DNA of 51,286 nt from Faecalibacterium sp. (GCA_020025825.1 JAHHRL010000011.1:1-51286); one strand, 5' to 3'. Positions 33,311 to 41,864 are shown, counted from the stretch's first letter. The notes: a model not told the origin generated them from the letters alone. A program made the numbers and translations.

Positions 33311-34630
33311 ATGAAATTGGGCAAGAAAAATCTTTTAGTGGTTAGCTTTATGCTGTTTTCACTGTTCTTTGGCGCCGGAAACCTTATTTTTCCGCCGTTT
33401 TTAGGACAAAACGCAGGCAACCACACGGTATGGGCAATGCTGGGCTTTTTGGTAACAGCTGTTGTACTGCCGGTTTTGGGCGTTGTGGTTGTTGCTGAGT
33501 TTAACGGCTTGGATAAGCTGGGCCAAAAAGTAGGCAAGCGATTTGCACTTATCTTTACTGTGCTGATTTATTTATCTATCGGCCCCGGCCTGGGAATTCC
33601 ACGTGCAGCATCTGTTCCCTTTGAAATGGCAGTTGCTCCCTATATGCCCCAAGGCACAAATACAGCCTTGTGGATGTTTTTGTACTCGCTGGCGTTTTTC
33701 CTGATTGCATTATGGCTGTGCTTGAATCCCGGTAAGCTGGTAAATCGTATTGGCCGTGTGCTCACGCCGATGACGTTGTTCTTCCTGTGCTTTTTGTTCT
33801 TTAACTTTTTGTTCCGTGGCGATGTACAGGTAGCTGCCCCCAGTATGGCATATCAGAGCGGTGCATTTATGCAGGGTTTTAAGGACGGCTACCAGACGAT
33901 GGACACCATTGCCGCACTGAACTTTGGTTTGGTAATTACAGTGACCCTTAGCTCTTTTGGCATCCGTGAAAAATCCGGCGTGATTCGCTATACGGTAGTA
34001 GCAGGCACAATTGCAGGCTCGATTTTGGCCTGTGTTTATATGATGCTGACTTATATGGGTATGTGCAGTTCCGGCGTGTATCCTGTACAGGACAACGGCG
34101 CATGGACCTTGCGCTGCATTGTGTATCAGCTGTTTGGAGATTTTGGTGCTGTGCTGCTGGCAACTACCTTTACGCTGGCCTGCTTAACCACCTGCGTGGG
34201 TCTGATTAACTCGATTTCCCGTTATTTCTCCACCCTGTTTGAAAAGGTATCCTACAAAACATGGGTATGGGTTATCGTTGTTTTCTCTTTCCTGGTATGT
34301 AATTTGGGCCTGAATGCTATTTTGAGCATCTCTGTTCCGGTTCTGGATGCCATCTATCCGGTATCTATCGTACTGATTGTGTTGGGCTTGACCGACAAGT
34401 TGTGGCGCAATCACCGTTTTGTATACCCGTTTGTAGTATTTGGCAGCAGCGTCGAAAGCGTGCTGTTTGCAATGTACAAACTGAAGCTGCCTATGGGTGC
34501 TTTGTGGCAGATGTGCGAAAAGCTGCCTTTGTTTAAGGAGGGCTTCGGCTGGGTTGGCGTTGCAGTTGTGATGCTGGTCATTAGTCTGGTTGCAGAGATG
34601 GCTCCCAAAAAGGTTGCAGAAGCAGAGTAA
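33311..34630 (+). CDS. brnQ: branched-chain amino acid transport carrier (LIVCS family)
   Basis: 439 residues with about 12 membrane helices. KNLLVVSFMLFSLFFGAGNLIFPP is the typical BrnQ N-terminus, followed by AMLGFLVTAVVLPVLGVVVVA and the YLSIGPGLGIPRAASVPFEM segment. It is a Na+- or H+-coupled importer of Leu, Ile and Val. ATG at 33311 follows AGAAGGGAG. Expression is governed by the T-box leader; the transcript ends in the hairpin at 34641-34675. Confidence 0.95.
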   Translation: MKLGKKNLLVVSFMLFSLFFGAGNLIFPPFLGQNAGNHTVWAMLGFLVTAVVLPVLGVVVVAEFNGLDKLGQKVGKRFALIFTVLIYLSIGPGLGIPRAASVPFEMAVAPYMPQGTNTALWMFLYSLAFFLIALWLCLNPGKLVNRIGRVLTPMTLFFLCFLFFNFLFRGDVQVAAPSMAYQSGAFMQGFKDGYQTMDTIAALNFGLVITVTLSSFGIREKSGVIRYTVVAGTIAGSILACVYMMLTYMGMCSSGVYPVQDNGAWTLRCIVYQLFGDFGAVLLATTFTLACLTTCVGLINSISRYFSTLFEKVSYKTWVWVIVVFSFLVCNLGLNAILSISVPVLDAIYPVSIVLIVLGLTDKLWRNHRFVYPFVVFGSSVESVLFAMYKLKLPMGALWQMCEKLPLFKEGFGWVGVAVVMLVISLVAEMAPKKVAEAE

Positions 34631-34640
34631 ATGCAAAAAA

Positions 34641-34675
34641 GCGGTAAGTATCCAATGGGGTACTTACCGCTTTTT
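34641..34675 (+). terminator. brnQ terminator; copy 1 of a 35-bp element
   Basis: GCGGTAAGTATCC pairs with GGGTACTTACCGC around loop AATG, then TTTTT. The same 35 bases, with a single loop change, occur inverted at 37092-37126. Confidence 0.85.
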
Positions 34676-34679
34676 ATTA

Positions 34680-35077
34680 TGTTTGAATATGACCGGAAAT
34701 TCTTCAGTGAATGAAATGCAGTAGAATTTAACTTTATTTTGAAGATATTCCCATCTCCAACGTTAGCATTGTTATCAAAATAAGCTGAAATTTTGGCGCA
34801 GCGTTTCGGGGCTTTCGGTAACAGGACATATCGGCCTACTTTACTATTACCGGCACCAATAGCATATTGTTTACCGGCTCCTTCAGTATATTTCAGCGGT
34901 TTTGAAAAGACTATATAACAAGAAGAAAAACGACAGAATACGAAGAATGTAAATAATATAAAAGATAATCCAGAGGGGATAGATACATAAATAAATGACA
35001 AAAAGGATAAAAAACTTGTGAATTTATTTACAACCCGCCTAAATTTTGTATAATAAAAGGCAGGAGGATAAAAATTT
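34680..35077. other. intergenic region upstream of the flavoprotein gene
   Basis: AT-rich. It contains the promoter at 35027-35054 and otherwise no convincing gene. A minus-strand frame (about 34690-34925) reads protein-like (GKQYAIGAG, GRYVLLPKAPKRCAKISAYF, NVGDGNIFKIKLNSTAF) but has no start or ribosome binding site and may be a decayed fragment. Confidence 0.4.
35027..35054 (+). promoter_or_regulatory. promoter of the fumarate-reductase-like gene
   Basis: TTTACA (35027-35032), a 16-base spacer and a perfect TATAAT (35049-35054), 24 bases before the start codon. Confidence 0.65.
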
Positions 35078-36892
35078 ATGAAAAAATTAGTCGGAATTAT
35101 TTTAGCACTATCTCTTTGTTTAAGCATGGCTGCTTGTTCCAACGATAAGCAGGAAACAGCTGCAGATGCAGCTTATACTGCAGGAACTTATGAAGCAGTT
35201 GCGCAGGGAAATAATGGCGATGTAAAGGTCAATGTGGAATTTACGGATTCCCAGATTAAATCCATTACCATTGAAAGTAAGGAAACAACCGGTTTAGGCG
35301 ATACGGCAATGGAAACATTGAAGGAAAAAGTACTGGAAAATCAGACATTGGCCGTCGATACGATTGCCGGAGCAACCAATTCCAGCAAAGCATTTTTAAG
35401 CGCTATTGAGGATTGCGTCAAGCAGGCTAATGGCGATGTTGAAGCTTTGAAGAATAAAGAAATCAGCCAGGGCGAAGTCAAAGAAGAAACTCTGGATGTT
35501 GACACTGTTGTTGTAGGTGGCGGTGCTGCCGGTATGAGTGCAGCAATCAGAGCAGAGGAACTGGGACAGAAAGTTGTTCTTCTTGAAAAAATGAATTTTA
35601 CAGGCGGTGCTATTTCCATCAGCTTCGGCAACCAGGTTGTTACCGGTTCCGAATTGCAGAAGGAAGCAGGCGTAACAGAAGATACACCGGAAGCGATGAT
35701 TGCGGACTTTAAAGCTAACGGTGCAAATCTGAATGTAGACGAGCTGGTTTCTCTGTTGGCTGAAAATGTTGGTGAAACCACTGACTGGATGAATGCATAT
35801 GTTGGTGCTGAATACAACATGGAAGAAGGCCTGCATAAGTTGGCTGAGTACGGCATCGACAGAGAATTGCAGTTTGCCGGTAAGGGTGCTGGTGTTGCAA
35901 AAACCATGAAAGAGAAACTGGAGCAGGAAGGCATTCAGGTTTTATTGAACACAAAAGCTACCGAGATCATTATGAAGGATGGAGCTGCTGCAGGAATCAA
36001 GGCAGCTGCAGACGGTGTAAATTATACGATCAATGCGGATCGTGTTATTTTGGCAACAGGTGGATACGGCAATAACAAAGATCTGTTGAAGGGCGAAATT
36101 GCCAATGCATTATATTACGGACCGGAATCTTCTACTGGTGATGGCATTTTGATGGCAACAGCAGAAGACGTCAATGCGGCAACAAGACTGATGGAGTACG
36201 GAAAGCGTTATCCGAACGGTATTGAAGTCAGCGAAGGTCATGCAAAATCAACCATTGGCGGCAACATTGCAGTATTTAATATGAGCGCAATTCTTGTCAA
36301 CAATGAGGGCAAACGAATTGTCAATGAAAAATCTTCCAACAGACAGATTCTGGAAGCTGAACTGGCTCAGGAAGGTCAGATGGGCTATTTGTTGATGGAT
36401 GCTGCAAACTTTGAAACCTTCTTAAGCAAGCTGCCGGGTGGCGGTATTTCTGAAGAACAGGTCAATGAGTGGTTAGCTAACAACGGAAGCAAGGCTCCGT
36501 ATTTTATGACGGCAGCTACGCTGGATGAACTGGCTGCTGTTGCAAAGATGGATCCTGAAACATTAAAGGCAACGGTTGAAAGATACAATGGCTTTGTTAA
36601 AAATGGCAAGGATGAAGACTTTGACCGTCCGGCTGCCAATATGACAATGGAAATTGGTGCAGGTCCTTACTATCTTGTAGAGCAGAAGCCTCGTTTTGCA
36701 TCTACAATGGGCGGCTTGGTTGTCAATGATCATCTGCAGGTCATGAACACAAACGATGAAGCTATTTCCGGCTTATATGCTGCCGGTGAACTTGTCGGTG
36801 GTGTTATGGGTGATGACTCTCCGTCCGGAGCCAATAATGCCTGGGCACTGACTTCGGGTAAACTGGCTGCTGAATTTGCTGCAGAAAAATAA
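35078..36892 (+). CDS. FMN- and FAD-binding fumarate-reductase-like lipoprotein
   Basis: 604 residues. A signal peptide with lipobox AAC (Cys20) places it outside the membrane. Residues about 35-115 are an FMN-binding domain whose IAGATNS carries Thr100, the expected ApbE flavinylation site. From about 140 an FAD domain follows (VVVGGGAAGMSAAIRA) and ends with GLYAAGE and SGANNAWALTSG, as in flavocytochrome c/urocanate reductases. It probably reduces an unsaturated organic acid as an external electron acceptor; substrate unknown. No haem motif. Composition looks more A+T rich than its neighbours. Confidence 0.9.
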   Translation: MKKLVGIILALSLCLSMAACSNDKQETAADAAYTAGTYEAVAQGNNGDVKVNVEFTDSQIKSITIESKETTGLGDTAMETLKEKVLENQTLAVDTIAGATNSSKAFLSAIEDCVKQANGDVEALKNKEISQGEVKEETLDVDTVVVGGGAAGMSAAIRAEELGQKVVLLEKMNFTGGAISISFGNQVVTGSELQKEAGVTEDTPEAMIADFKANGANLNVDELVSLLAENVGETTDWMNAYVGAEYNMEEGLHKLAEYGIDRELQFAGKGAGVAKTMKEKLEQEGIQVLLNTKATEIIMKDGAAAGIKAAADGVNYTINADRVILATGGYGNNKDLLKGEIANALYYGPESSTGDGILMATAEDVNAATRLMEYGKRYPNGIEVSEGHAKSTIGGNIAVFNMSAILVNNEGKRIVNEKSSNRQILEAELAQEGQMGYLLMDAANFETFLSKLPGGGISEEQVNEWLANNGSKAPYFMTAATLDELAAVAKMDPETLKATVERYNGFVKNGKDEDFDRPAANMTMEIGAGPYYLVEQKPRFASTMGGLVVNDHLQVMNTNDEAISGLYAAGELVGGVMGDDSPSGANNAWALTSGKLAAEFAAEK

Positions 36893-37002
36893 ATATAAAA
36901 GGTTGTAGGTCAGGTGAAGGATGTGACTGAAAAATATCAGCAGATCATATCAACTGACAGAAACGACAAAATAAAGCAGGCACCGTTCTGCTAATGCCTT
37001 TT

Positions 37003-37036
37003 AGACTGTTGACAAAATGTCAACAGTCTTTTTTTA
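37003..37036 (+). terminator. terminator of the fumarate-reductase-like gene
   Basis: AGACTGTTGAC (37003-37013) pairs with GTCAACAGTCT (37019-37029), loop AAAAT, followed by seven Ts. Confidence 0.85.
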
Positions 37037-37087
37037 TGATATTTATATTGTAAAAAGCAGGCCTTCGCAAAAAGACCTGCTTTGTCA

Positions 37088-37270
37088 ACACAAAAAGCGG
37101 TAAGTACCCAATTGGATACTTACCGCCTTTTGCGTTAAAAGGATAATCAAAAGGAGAAAGAAAACAGTTGGAGGACTGTTTCGCGGATGGTAAACCAAGG
37201 TTGCAAAACATCAAAAGTACCCAACAGAAAAGCAAAGGTACAAAACAGGAAATGATGGTTAGCAACTGCT
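37088..37270 (-). ncRNA. candidate small RNA with anti-Shine-Dalgarno loop
   Basis: On the minus strand a promoter (37277-37305) is followed about 145 bases later by an intrinsic terminator (37126-37092: GCGGTAAGTATCC hairpin plus TTTTT). The predicted RNA of about 180 nt is rich in C and U. It includes a hairpin AAACAGT-CCTCCA-ACTGTTT (37181-37162) whose loop is complementary to GGAGG, and then TTTCTCCTTTTG, complementary to AAGGAGAAA. No ribosome binding site serves its internal frames. The alternative is that these are plus-strand Shine-Dalgarno sites of tiny frames. Confidence 0.4.
37092..37126 (-). terminator. minus-strand terminator; inverted copy 2 of the 35-bp element
   Basis: Read on the minus strand it is the brnQ terminator sequence with one loop substitution (34 of 35 bases identical), followed by TTTTTGTG. 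On the plus strand the hairpin has a C-A mismatch and only a weak T-run, so the functional orientation is minus. Confidence 0.65.
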
Positions 37271-37305
37271 AACCAGAATATATCATATCCGGAATCGCTC
37301 GTCAA
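37257..37305 (-). promoter_or_regulatory. minus-strand promoter with palindrome at its start site
   Basis: Read on the minus strand: TTGACG (37305-37300), a 17-base spacer, TATATT (37282-37277). The palindrome GGTTAGC-AACT-GCTAACC (37257-37274) covers the expected transcription start, a typical repressor position. Confidence 0.5.
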
Positions 37306-37342
37306 TAGCAAAATCCTAATTTTGGTATTTTACCAAGCAAAA

Positions 37343-37372
37343 AGAATAAAATCCTATTTCTGGCAGATACTA
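37343..37372 (+). promoter_or_regulatory. sigma-G-like promoter of spoVT
   Basis: AGAATA (37343-37348), a 17-base spacer, GATACTA (37366-37372). This resembles the forespore sigma-G consensus (TGAATA / CATACTA), and spoVT is sigma-G-dependent in Bacillus subtilis. Confidence 0.5.
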
Positions 37373-37403
37373 AAGGAAAAACCTGCTAAGGAGGATTTTA
37401 TAA

Positions 37404-37943
37404 ATGAAGGCAACGGGAATCGTACGCCGCATTGACGAGCTGGGGCGAATTGTAATCCCGAAAGAGATTCGCCGCACGCAAAGGATTCGCCGAGGAGACC
37501 CACTTGAAATTTTTACCAGTGCTGAGGGAGAAGTGATTTTCAAAAAATATTCGCCGATGGCTGAAATTACAGCTGTTGCGGACCAGTATACCGGTGTACT
37601 GGCAAAGCAACTGGGATTAACTGCTTTTGTTTGTGATAGAGATACGATTGTGGCTGTCAGCGGAAGCGGCAAAAAAGAACTGGCGGAAATGCGGGTGTCA
37701 CGTCCCTTAGAGCGTATTATGGAAAGCCGCAAAACTTATACTATGAATACCGACGCTGAACAGCTGCTGCCTTGCGAGGGGTGCGGAAAAGGAATTTTGG
37801 CGGCTTGCCCGGTAGTAACGGCGGGAGATGTGATTGGTGCGGTAGGCTTTTTGATGCCGGAGCATAGCGCAGTACCAAGCGAGGAGCAGGTGCGTGCAGT
37901 CGAGCTATGCGCGGCATTGTTGGCAAAGCAGATGGAAGAGTGA
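37404..37943 (+). CDS. spoVT: stage V sporulation protein T
   Basis: 179 residues, usual length. Residues 1-50 are an AbrB-type DNA-binding domain (MKATGIVRRIDELGRIVIPKE); residues about 55-178 form the GAF domain (KQLGLTAFVCDRDTIVAVSG, KGILAACPVVTAGDVIGAV). SpoVT adjusts forespore gene expression late in sporulation. AAGGAGG lies before the ATG. The sigma-G-like promoter upstream supports a sporulation role rather than a vegetative AbrB regulator. Confidence 0.93.
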   Translation: MKATGIVRRIDELGRIVIPKEIRRTQRIRRGDPLEIFTSAEGEVIFKKYSPMAEITAVADQYTGVLAKQLGLTAFVCDRDTIVAVSGSGKKELAEMRVSRPLERIMESRKTYTMNTDAEQLLPCEGCGKGILAACPVVTAGDVIGAVGFLMPEHSAVPSEEQVRAVELCAALLAKQMEE

Positions 37944-37952
37944 ACTGCCACG

Positions 37953-37989
37953 AAAGGAGTGACTGGAAAGCGGCCGCTCCTTTTCTTTT
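37953..37989 (+). terminator. terminator after spoVT
   Basis: AAAGGAGTG (37953-37961) pairs with CGCTCCTTT (37975-37983), one G-T pair, followed by TTTTCTTTT-like sequence. Confidence 0.6.
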
Positions 37990-38072
37990 GGATAAAAAAT
38001 ACCTATATATAAAGGATAGTGCCCAGTTTGTGTCGGAATTATGAATGTTTTTGAAACTTGTTTTGGCGGGGC

Positions 38073-38131
38073 TTGACAGATTGGTGGAATTGCATATAAT
38101 AGTGTTAGCACTCAGGAAGATAGAGTGCTAA
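38073..38131 (+). promoter_or_regulatory. heat-shock promoter and CIRCE operator
   Basis: TTGACA (38073-38078), a 16-base spacer and TATAAT (38095-38100), followed immediately by a perfect CIRCE element: TTAGCACTC (38105-38113), 9 bases, GAGTGCTAA (38123-38131). HrcA binds CIRCE and represses the operon until heat or misfolded protein titrates GroEL. Confidence 0.97.
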
Positions 38132-38157
38132 AAACAAAAAAGAGCGAGGCGAACACG

Positions 38158-39180
38158 ATGCGAATGGATGATAGAAAACGACAAATCATGCAAGCCATCG
38201 TGCAGCTTTATGGGTTGGAGGGCGAACCAATCGGCAGCGGTGTGCTGGCCAATTATTTCGACTGTGCTGTGTCCAGTGCGACGCTGCGCAACGATATGGC
38301 AGCACTGACAAAGCTTGGCCTACTGGAACAGCCCCACACCAGCGCGGGACGCATCCCCAGCGCAAAAGGTTACCGATACTACTTGGACGATTTGCTGGGA
38401 AAAGAAATGCAGCTGGACCGCCAAGATGCACGAGAGATTCGGAACACGTTTGCGGCGCTGGACCAAGAGCCGGATAAGCTGGCACAAGGTGCCGCAAAAG
38501 CACTGGCAAAGATGACTGGTTATACAGTGGCGGTTACAACGCCCCGTGCGGATGACCTTTGTATTGCACATTATGAGGTAGTACAGGTTGGCCGCTACGC
38601 TGCGGCGGTGCTTGCTGTTACAACAGCAGGCGGTGTACGTACACGTGTGGCGCATGTAAGCCGTGGCTTGACCCGTGGAGATGCGGCAAGTTTGGCAGCG
38701 CTGCTGAACAGCAACCTGACCTTTGTGGCTCCGGTGGATTTGGACCAAAATCTGTTGAACGCTTTGTGCGAACAGGCTGGGCCCGCACTGGTATCGGTGG
38801 TTTGGGCAGCGGCAGGAATCCTACAGGATTCAGCACGGCCGCACGTATTTTTGGGCGGTGAGCAGTATTTACTGCAATGGCCCGAGTTACAACCCCACTT
38901 GCCGCTGCTGTTGGCACAGCTGAATGACGATGAGCGTGCCGGTGCAATGATTACACCTCCAAGTAATCGCACCACGGTTTTTTTGGGCGAAGATATGGTG
39001 CCTGAGATGCCGGGACTTTGCATTATGGCTAAGCGATATATGGTAGGCGGAGGCATGACGGGTACAATCGCCTTGGTTGGCCCGGCACGAATGCCGTTCT
39101 CCCGTTTGATTCCGGTGCTGGAAACCTGCGCCCAAGAGTTGGGCAAGGGGATGTCCGGCAGAACAGCAGACGAAGCATAA
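38158..39180 (+). CDS. hrcA: heat-inducible transcription repressor HrcA
   Basis: 340 residues. N-terminal winged helix (DDRKRQIMQAIVQLYGLEGEPIGS, SATLRNDMAALTKLGLLEQPHTSAGRIPS, the HrcA signature) and a C-terminal GAF-like region with LNALCEQ and FLGEDMVPEM. It autoregulates through the CIRCE site 27 bases upstream. The ATG at 38158 is used; an ATG seven codons later would truncate the helix. First gene of hrcA-grpE-dnaK-dnaJ. Confidence 0.97.
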   Translation: MRMDDRKRQIMQAIVQLYGLEGEPIGSGVLANYFDCAVSSATLRNDMAALTKLGLLEQPHTSAGRIPSAKGYRYYLDDLLGKEMQLDRQDAREIRNTFAALDQEPDKLAQGAAKALAKMTGYTVAVTTPRADDLCIAHYEVVQVGRYAAAVLAVTTAGGVRTRVAHVSRGLTRGDAASLAALLNSNLTFVAPVDLDQNLLNALCEQAGPALVSVVWAAAGILQDSARPHVFLGGEQYLLQWPELQPHLPLLLAQLNDDERAGAMITPPSNRTTVFLGEDMVPEMPGLCIMAKRYMVGGGMTGTIALVGPARMPFSRLIPVLETCAQELGKGMSGRTADEA

Positions 39181-39214
39181 AACGTAATTGCCCGAATAAA
39201 GGAGGACATAAATC

Positions 39215-39832
39215 ATGAGCGAAGAAGCCAAGCGTGAACAGGCGGCTGCGGAAGAGCAGGTCGAGGAAACTACCGCAGCAACTGCCGAAACACAGCAGGC
39301 TCCTGTTGAGGAAAACAAGGAGACAGAGGCTCCGGCTAAGGAGAAAAAAGAGTTCTTTGGTAAAAAGGCCAAGGAAACCGAAGCCTTGAAAGCAAAGCTG
39401 GATACCGCAGAAAAGGCGGCAGCCGAGGCAAAGGAACAGCTGCTGCGTACCGCAGCGGAGTATGATAACTTCCGCAAGCGCAGCGCACGAGAAGCAGACC
39501 AGAAGTTTAACGATGGTGTGAGCTTTGCAGTAAATCAGATTTTGCCGATTTTGGATACGCTGGAGATGGCTGCAAATGCACCCACCACTGACGAAGCTTA
39601 TAAAAAGGGCGTTGTAATGACGCTGGACAAGGCCGCTCAGGCATTGGCAAAGCTGAACATCACTGAGATTGAGGCAATGGGCCTGCCCTTTGACCCCAAC
39701 GTGATGAACGCTGTATCTCAGATGCCTGCACCGGAAGGTATTGAGGCCGGCTGTGTCATGACAGTTTACCAAAAGGGTTACCGCATTGGTGACCGCATTG
39801 TCCGCCACGCAACCGTTGTGGTGGCTGAATAA
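39215..39832 (+). CDS. grpE: nucleotide exchange factor GrpE
   Basis: 205 residues. A long charged, Glu/Ala-rich N-terminus (about 70 residues) leads into the coiled coil and the conserved RTAAEYDNFRKRSARE, then the C-terminal beta domain with KGYRIGDRIVRHATVVVAE. It releases ADP from DnaK. AAAGGAGG precedes the ATG. A small hairpin AAAACGC-TTTG-GCGTTTT (39838-39855) follows the stop and may trim expression of the downstream genes. Confidence 0.97.
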   Translation: MSEEAKREQAAAEEQVEETTAATAETQQAPVEENKETEAPAKEKKEFFGKKAKETEALKAKLDTAEKAAAEAKEQLLRTAAEYDNFRKRSAREADQKFNDGVSFAVNQILPILDTLEMAANAPTTDEAYKKGVVMTLDKAAQALAKLNITEIEAMGLPFDPNVMNAVSQMPAPEGIEAGCVMTVYQKGYRIGDRIVRHATVVVAE

Positions 39833-39916
39833 CGGCAAAAACGCTTTGGCGTTTTCTTATATAAAGCAAATCAAATCATTCAAATCATATAACAATTATG
39901 AGAGGGGAATTTTATT

Positions 39917-41773
39917 ATGAGTAAAATCATTGGTATCGACTTAGGTACTACAAACAGCTGTGTTGCTGTTATTGAAGGCGGCGAGCCTGTTGTTATCGCT
40001 AACGCTGAAGGCGCACGTACCACTCCTTCTGTAGTAGGTTTCACCAAGACCGGCGACCGTCTGGTTGGTCAGGTTGCAAAGCGTCAGGCTATCACCAACC
40101 CTGAAAACACCGTTTCTTCCATCAAGCGTGATATGGGCACCAGCAACAAGGTTACCATTACGCAGGCAAAGCTGGCAGACGGTTCCATCGGCAGCGCAGA
40201 GTACACTCCCCAGCAGATCAGCGCTATGATTCTGCAGAAGCTGAAGGCTGACGCTGAGGCTTACTTGGGCGAGACCGTTACCGAGGCTGTTATCACTGTT
40301 CCTGCATACTTCAACGACAGCCAGCGTCAGGCTACCAAGGACGCAGGCACCATTGCAGGCTTGAACGTTAAGCGTATCATCAACGAGCCTACTGCTGCTT
40401 CTCTGGCATACGGCGTTGATAAGGAAGACGACCAGAAGATTATGGTTTACGACTTGGGCGGCGGTACTTTCGACGTTTCCATCATTGAGATGGGCGACGG
40501 TGTTACCGAAGTTCTGGCTACCAACGGCGATACCCGTTTGGGCGGCGACGACTTTGACCAGCGCATCATCGACTGGATGGCAGACGCATTCATGGCTGAA
40601 AACAACATCGACCTGCGCAAGGACAAGATGGCTGCACAGCGCCTGAAGGAAGCTGCTGAAAAGGCTAAGATTGAGCTGTCCAGCGCTATGAGCAGCCAGA
40701 TTAACCTGCCCTTTATCACTGCTGACGCTACTGGCCCCAAGCACTTGGATATGACCCTGACCCGTGCAAAGTTCAACGAGCTGACTGCTGATTTGGTCGA
40801 CCGCACCATGCGCCCCGTCCGTCAGGCTCTGGCTGACGCAGGTCTGAAGGCTTCCGACCTGAAGAAGGTCCTGCTGGTTGGCGGTTCTACCCGTATCCCC
40901 GCAGTTGCAGAGGCTGTTAAGAAGGAACTGAACTGCGAGCCCTTCAAGGGCATCAACCCCGACGAGTGCGTTGCTGTCGGCGCTGCCATCCAGGGCGGCG
41001 TTCTGCAGGGCGATGTGAAGGGCCTGCTGCTGCTGGACGTCACTCCCCTGAGCCTGGGCATTGAGACCCTGGGCGGCGTGTGCACCAAGATCATTGATCG
41101 TAACACCACCATCCCCACCAAGAAGAGCCAGGTGTTCTCCACCGCTGCAGACAACCAGCCCTCTGTTGAGGTCAACGTCCTGCAGGGCGAGCGTGAGTTC
41201 GCTAAGGACAACAAGAGCCTGGGAACCTTCCATCTGGACGGCATCGCTCCGGCTCCCCGTGGCGTGCCTCAGATCGAAGTCACCTTCGATATTGACGCAA
41301 ACGGCATCGTGAACGTCAGCGCTAAGGACCTGGGCACCGGCAAGGAGCAGAAGATCACCATCACTGCTTCCACCAACATGTCCAAGGACGATATCGACAA
41401 GGCTGTGCATGAGGCAGAGCAGTATGCCGAGGACGACAAGAAGAAGCGCGAAGAGGTCGATGTGCGCAACGGCGCAGACCAGATGGTCTTCCAGACTGAG
41501 AAGATGCTGAAGGAGAACGGCGACAAGCTGCCCGCTGACGTAAAGAGCGAAGCTGAGGCTAAGCTGGCTGACCTGAAGACTGCTGTCCAGAGCGGCACTG
41601 TTGAGGACATCAAGGCTAAGCAGGAAGCTCTGAGCCAGGTGTTCGAGCGCTTGTACCAGGCTGCAGCAACTGCACAGCAGCAGGCAGCAGGTGCACAGCC
41701 CGGCCCCGACGCAGGCGCACAGAATGGCCCTGCAGATGACGGCGTGGTAGATGCAGACTTCAAGGAAGTTTGA
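39917..41773 (+). CDS. dnaK: chaperone DnaK (Hsp70)
   Basis: 618 residues. IGIDLGTTNSCVAVIEGG and VYDLGGGTFDVSI mark the ATPase domain; the substrate domain and helical lid follow, ending PADDGVVDADFKEV, close to the usual EEVD-like bacterial end. Codon use is strongly biased to C-ending codons compared with neighbours, as expected for a highly expressed gene; this bias also produces the long antisense frame. Works with GrpE and DnaJ. Confidence 0.98.
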   Translation: MSKIIGIDLGTTNSCVAVIEGGEPVVIANAEGARTTPSVVGFTKTGDRLVGQVAKRQAITNPENTVSSIKRDMGTSNKVTITQAKLADGSIGSAEYTPQQISAMILQKLKADAEAYLGETVTEAVITVPAYFNDSQRQATKDAGTIAGLNVKRIINEPTAASLAYGVDKEDDQKIMVYDLGGGTFDVSIIEMGDGVTEVLATNGDTRLGGDDFDQRIIDWMADAFMAENNIDLRKDKMAAQRLKEAAEKAKIELSSAMSSQINLPFITADATGPKHLDMTLTRAKFNELTADLVDRTMRPVRQALADAGLKASDLKKVLLVGGSTRIPAVAEAVKKELNCEPFKGINPDECVAVGAAIQGGVLQGDVKGLLLLDVTPLSLGIETLGGVCTKIIDRNTTIPTKKSQVFSTAADNQPSVEVNVLQGEREFAKDNKSLGTFHLDGIAPAPRGVPQIEVTFDIDANGIVNVSAKDLGTGKEQKITITASTNMSKDDIDKAVHEAEQYAEDDKKKREEVDVRNGADQMVFQTEKMLKENGDKLPADVKSEAEAKLADLKTAVQSGTVEDIKAKQEALSQVFERLYQAAATAQQQAAGAQPGPDAGAQNGPADDGVVDADFKEV

Positions 41774-41792
41774 TCAACTGAATCCTGAAAGC

Positions 41793-41864
41793 GCAGCCCC
41801 TTCCTTTTTGGGGCGGGCTGCCTGATAGTGCAAAGCCGCTCCGGAAATCGGGGCGGCATTTGCA
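41793..41864 (+). promoter_or_regulatory. two hairpins in the dnaK-dnaJ spacer
   Basis: GCAGCCC (41793-41799) pairs with GGGCTGC (41815-41821); then TGCAAAGCCGC (from 41829) pairs with GCGGCATTTGCA (to 41864) with one bulge. Neither has a T-run, so they look like mRNA-processing or stability structures, not terminators. Confidence 0.5.

Larger units (their letters stand above)
36893..37403. other. intergenic region with two terminators and a minus-strand transcript candidate
   Basis: No plus-strand gene is certain. A TTG-started 34-codon frame at 37168 follows AAGGAG (37151-37156) and a 22-codon ATG frame lies at 37187-37255; neither resembles anything known. The minus strand has a promoter, hairpins and a terminator described separately. 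Confidence 0.5.

Noticed and set aside
34690..34925. minus-strand protein-like stretch upstream of the flavoprotein gene
   Set aside because: No start, no ribosome binding site, and the frame continues without change into antisense brnQ; a decayed fragment is possible but cannot be supported.
37020..37265. 81-codon minus-strand frame with a hydrophobic start
   Set aside because: It runs through the terminator hairpin, starts with TTG at the very 5' end of the predicted transcript, and lacks a ribosome binding site; an RNA gene is the better reading.
39941..41410. 489-codon open frame antisense to dnaK
   Set aside because: It is produced by the strong codon bias of dnaK; its protein is low in complexity, has no ribosome binding site and matches no family.
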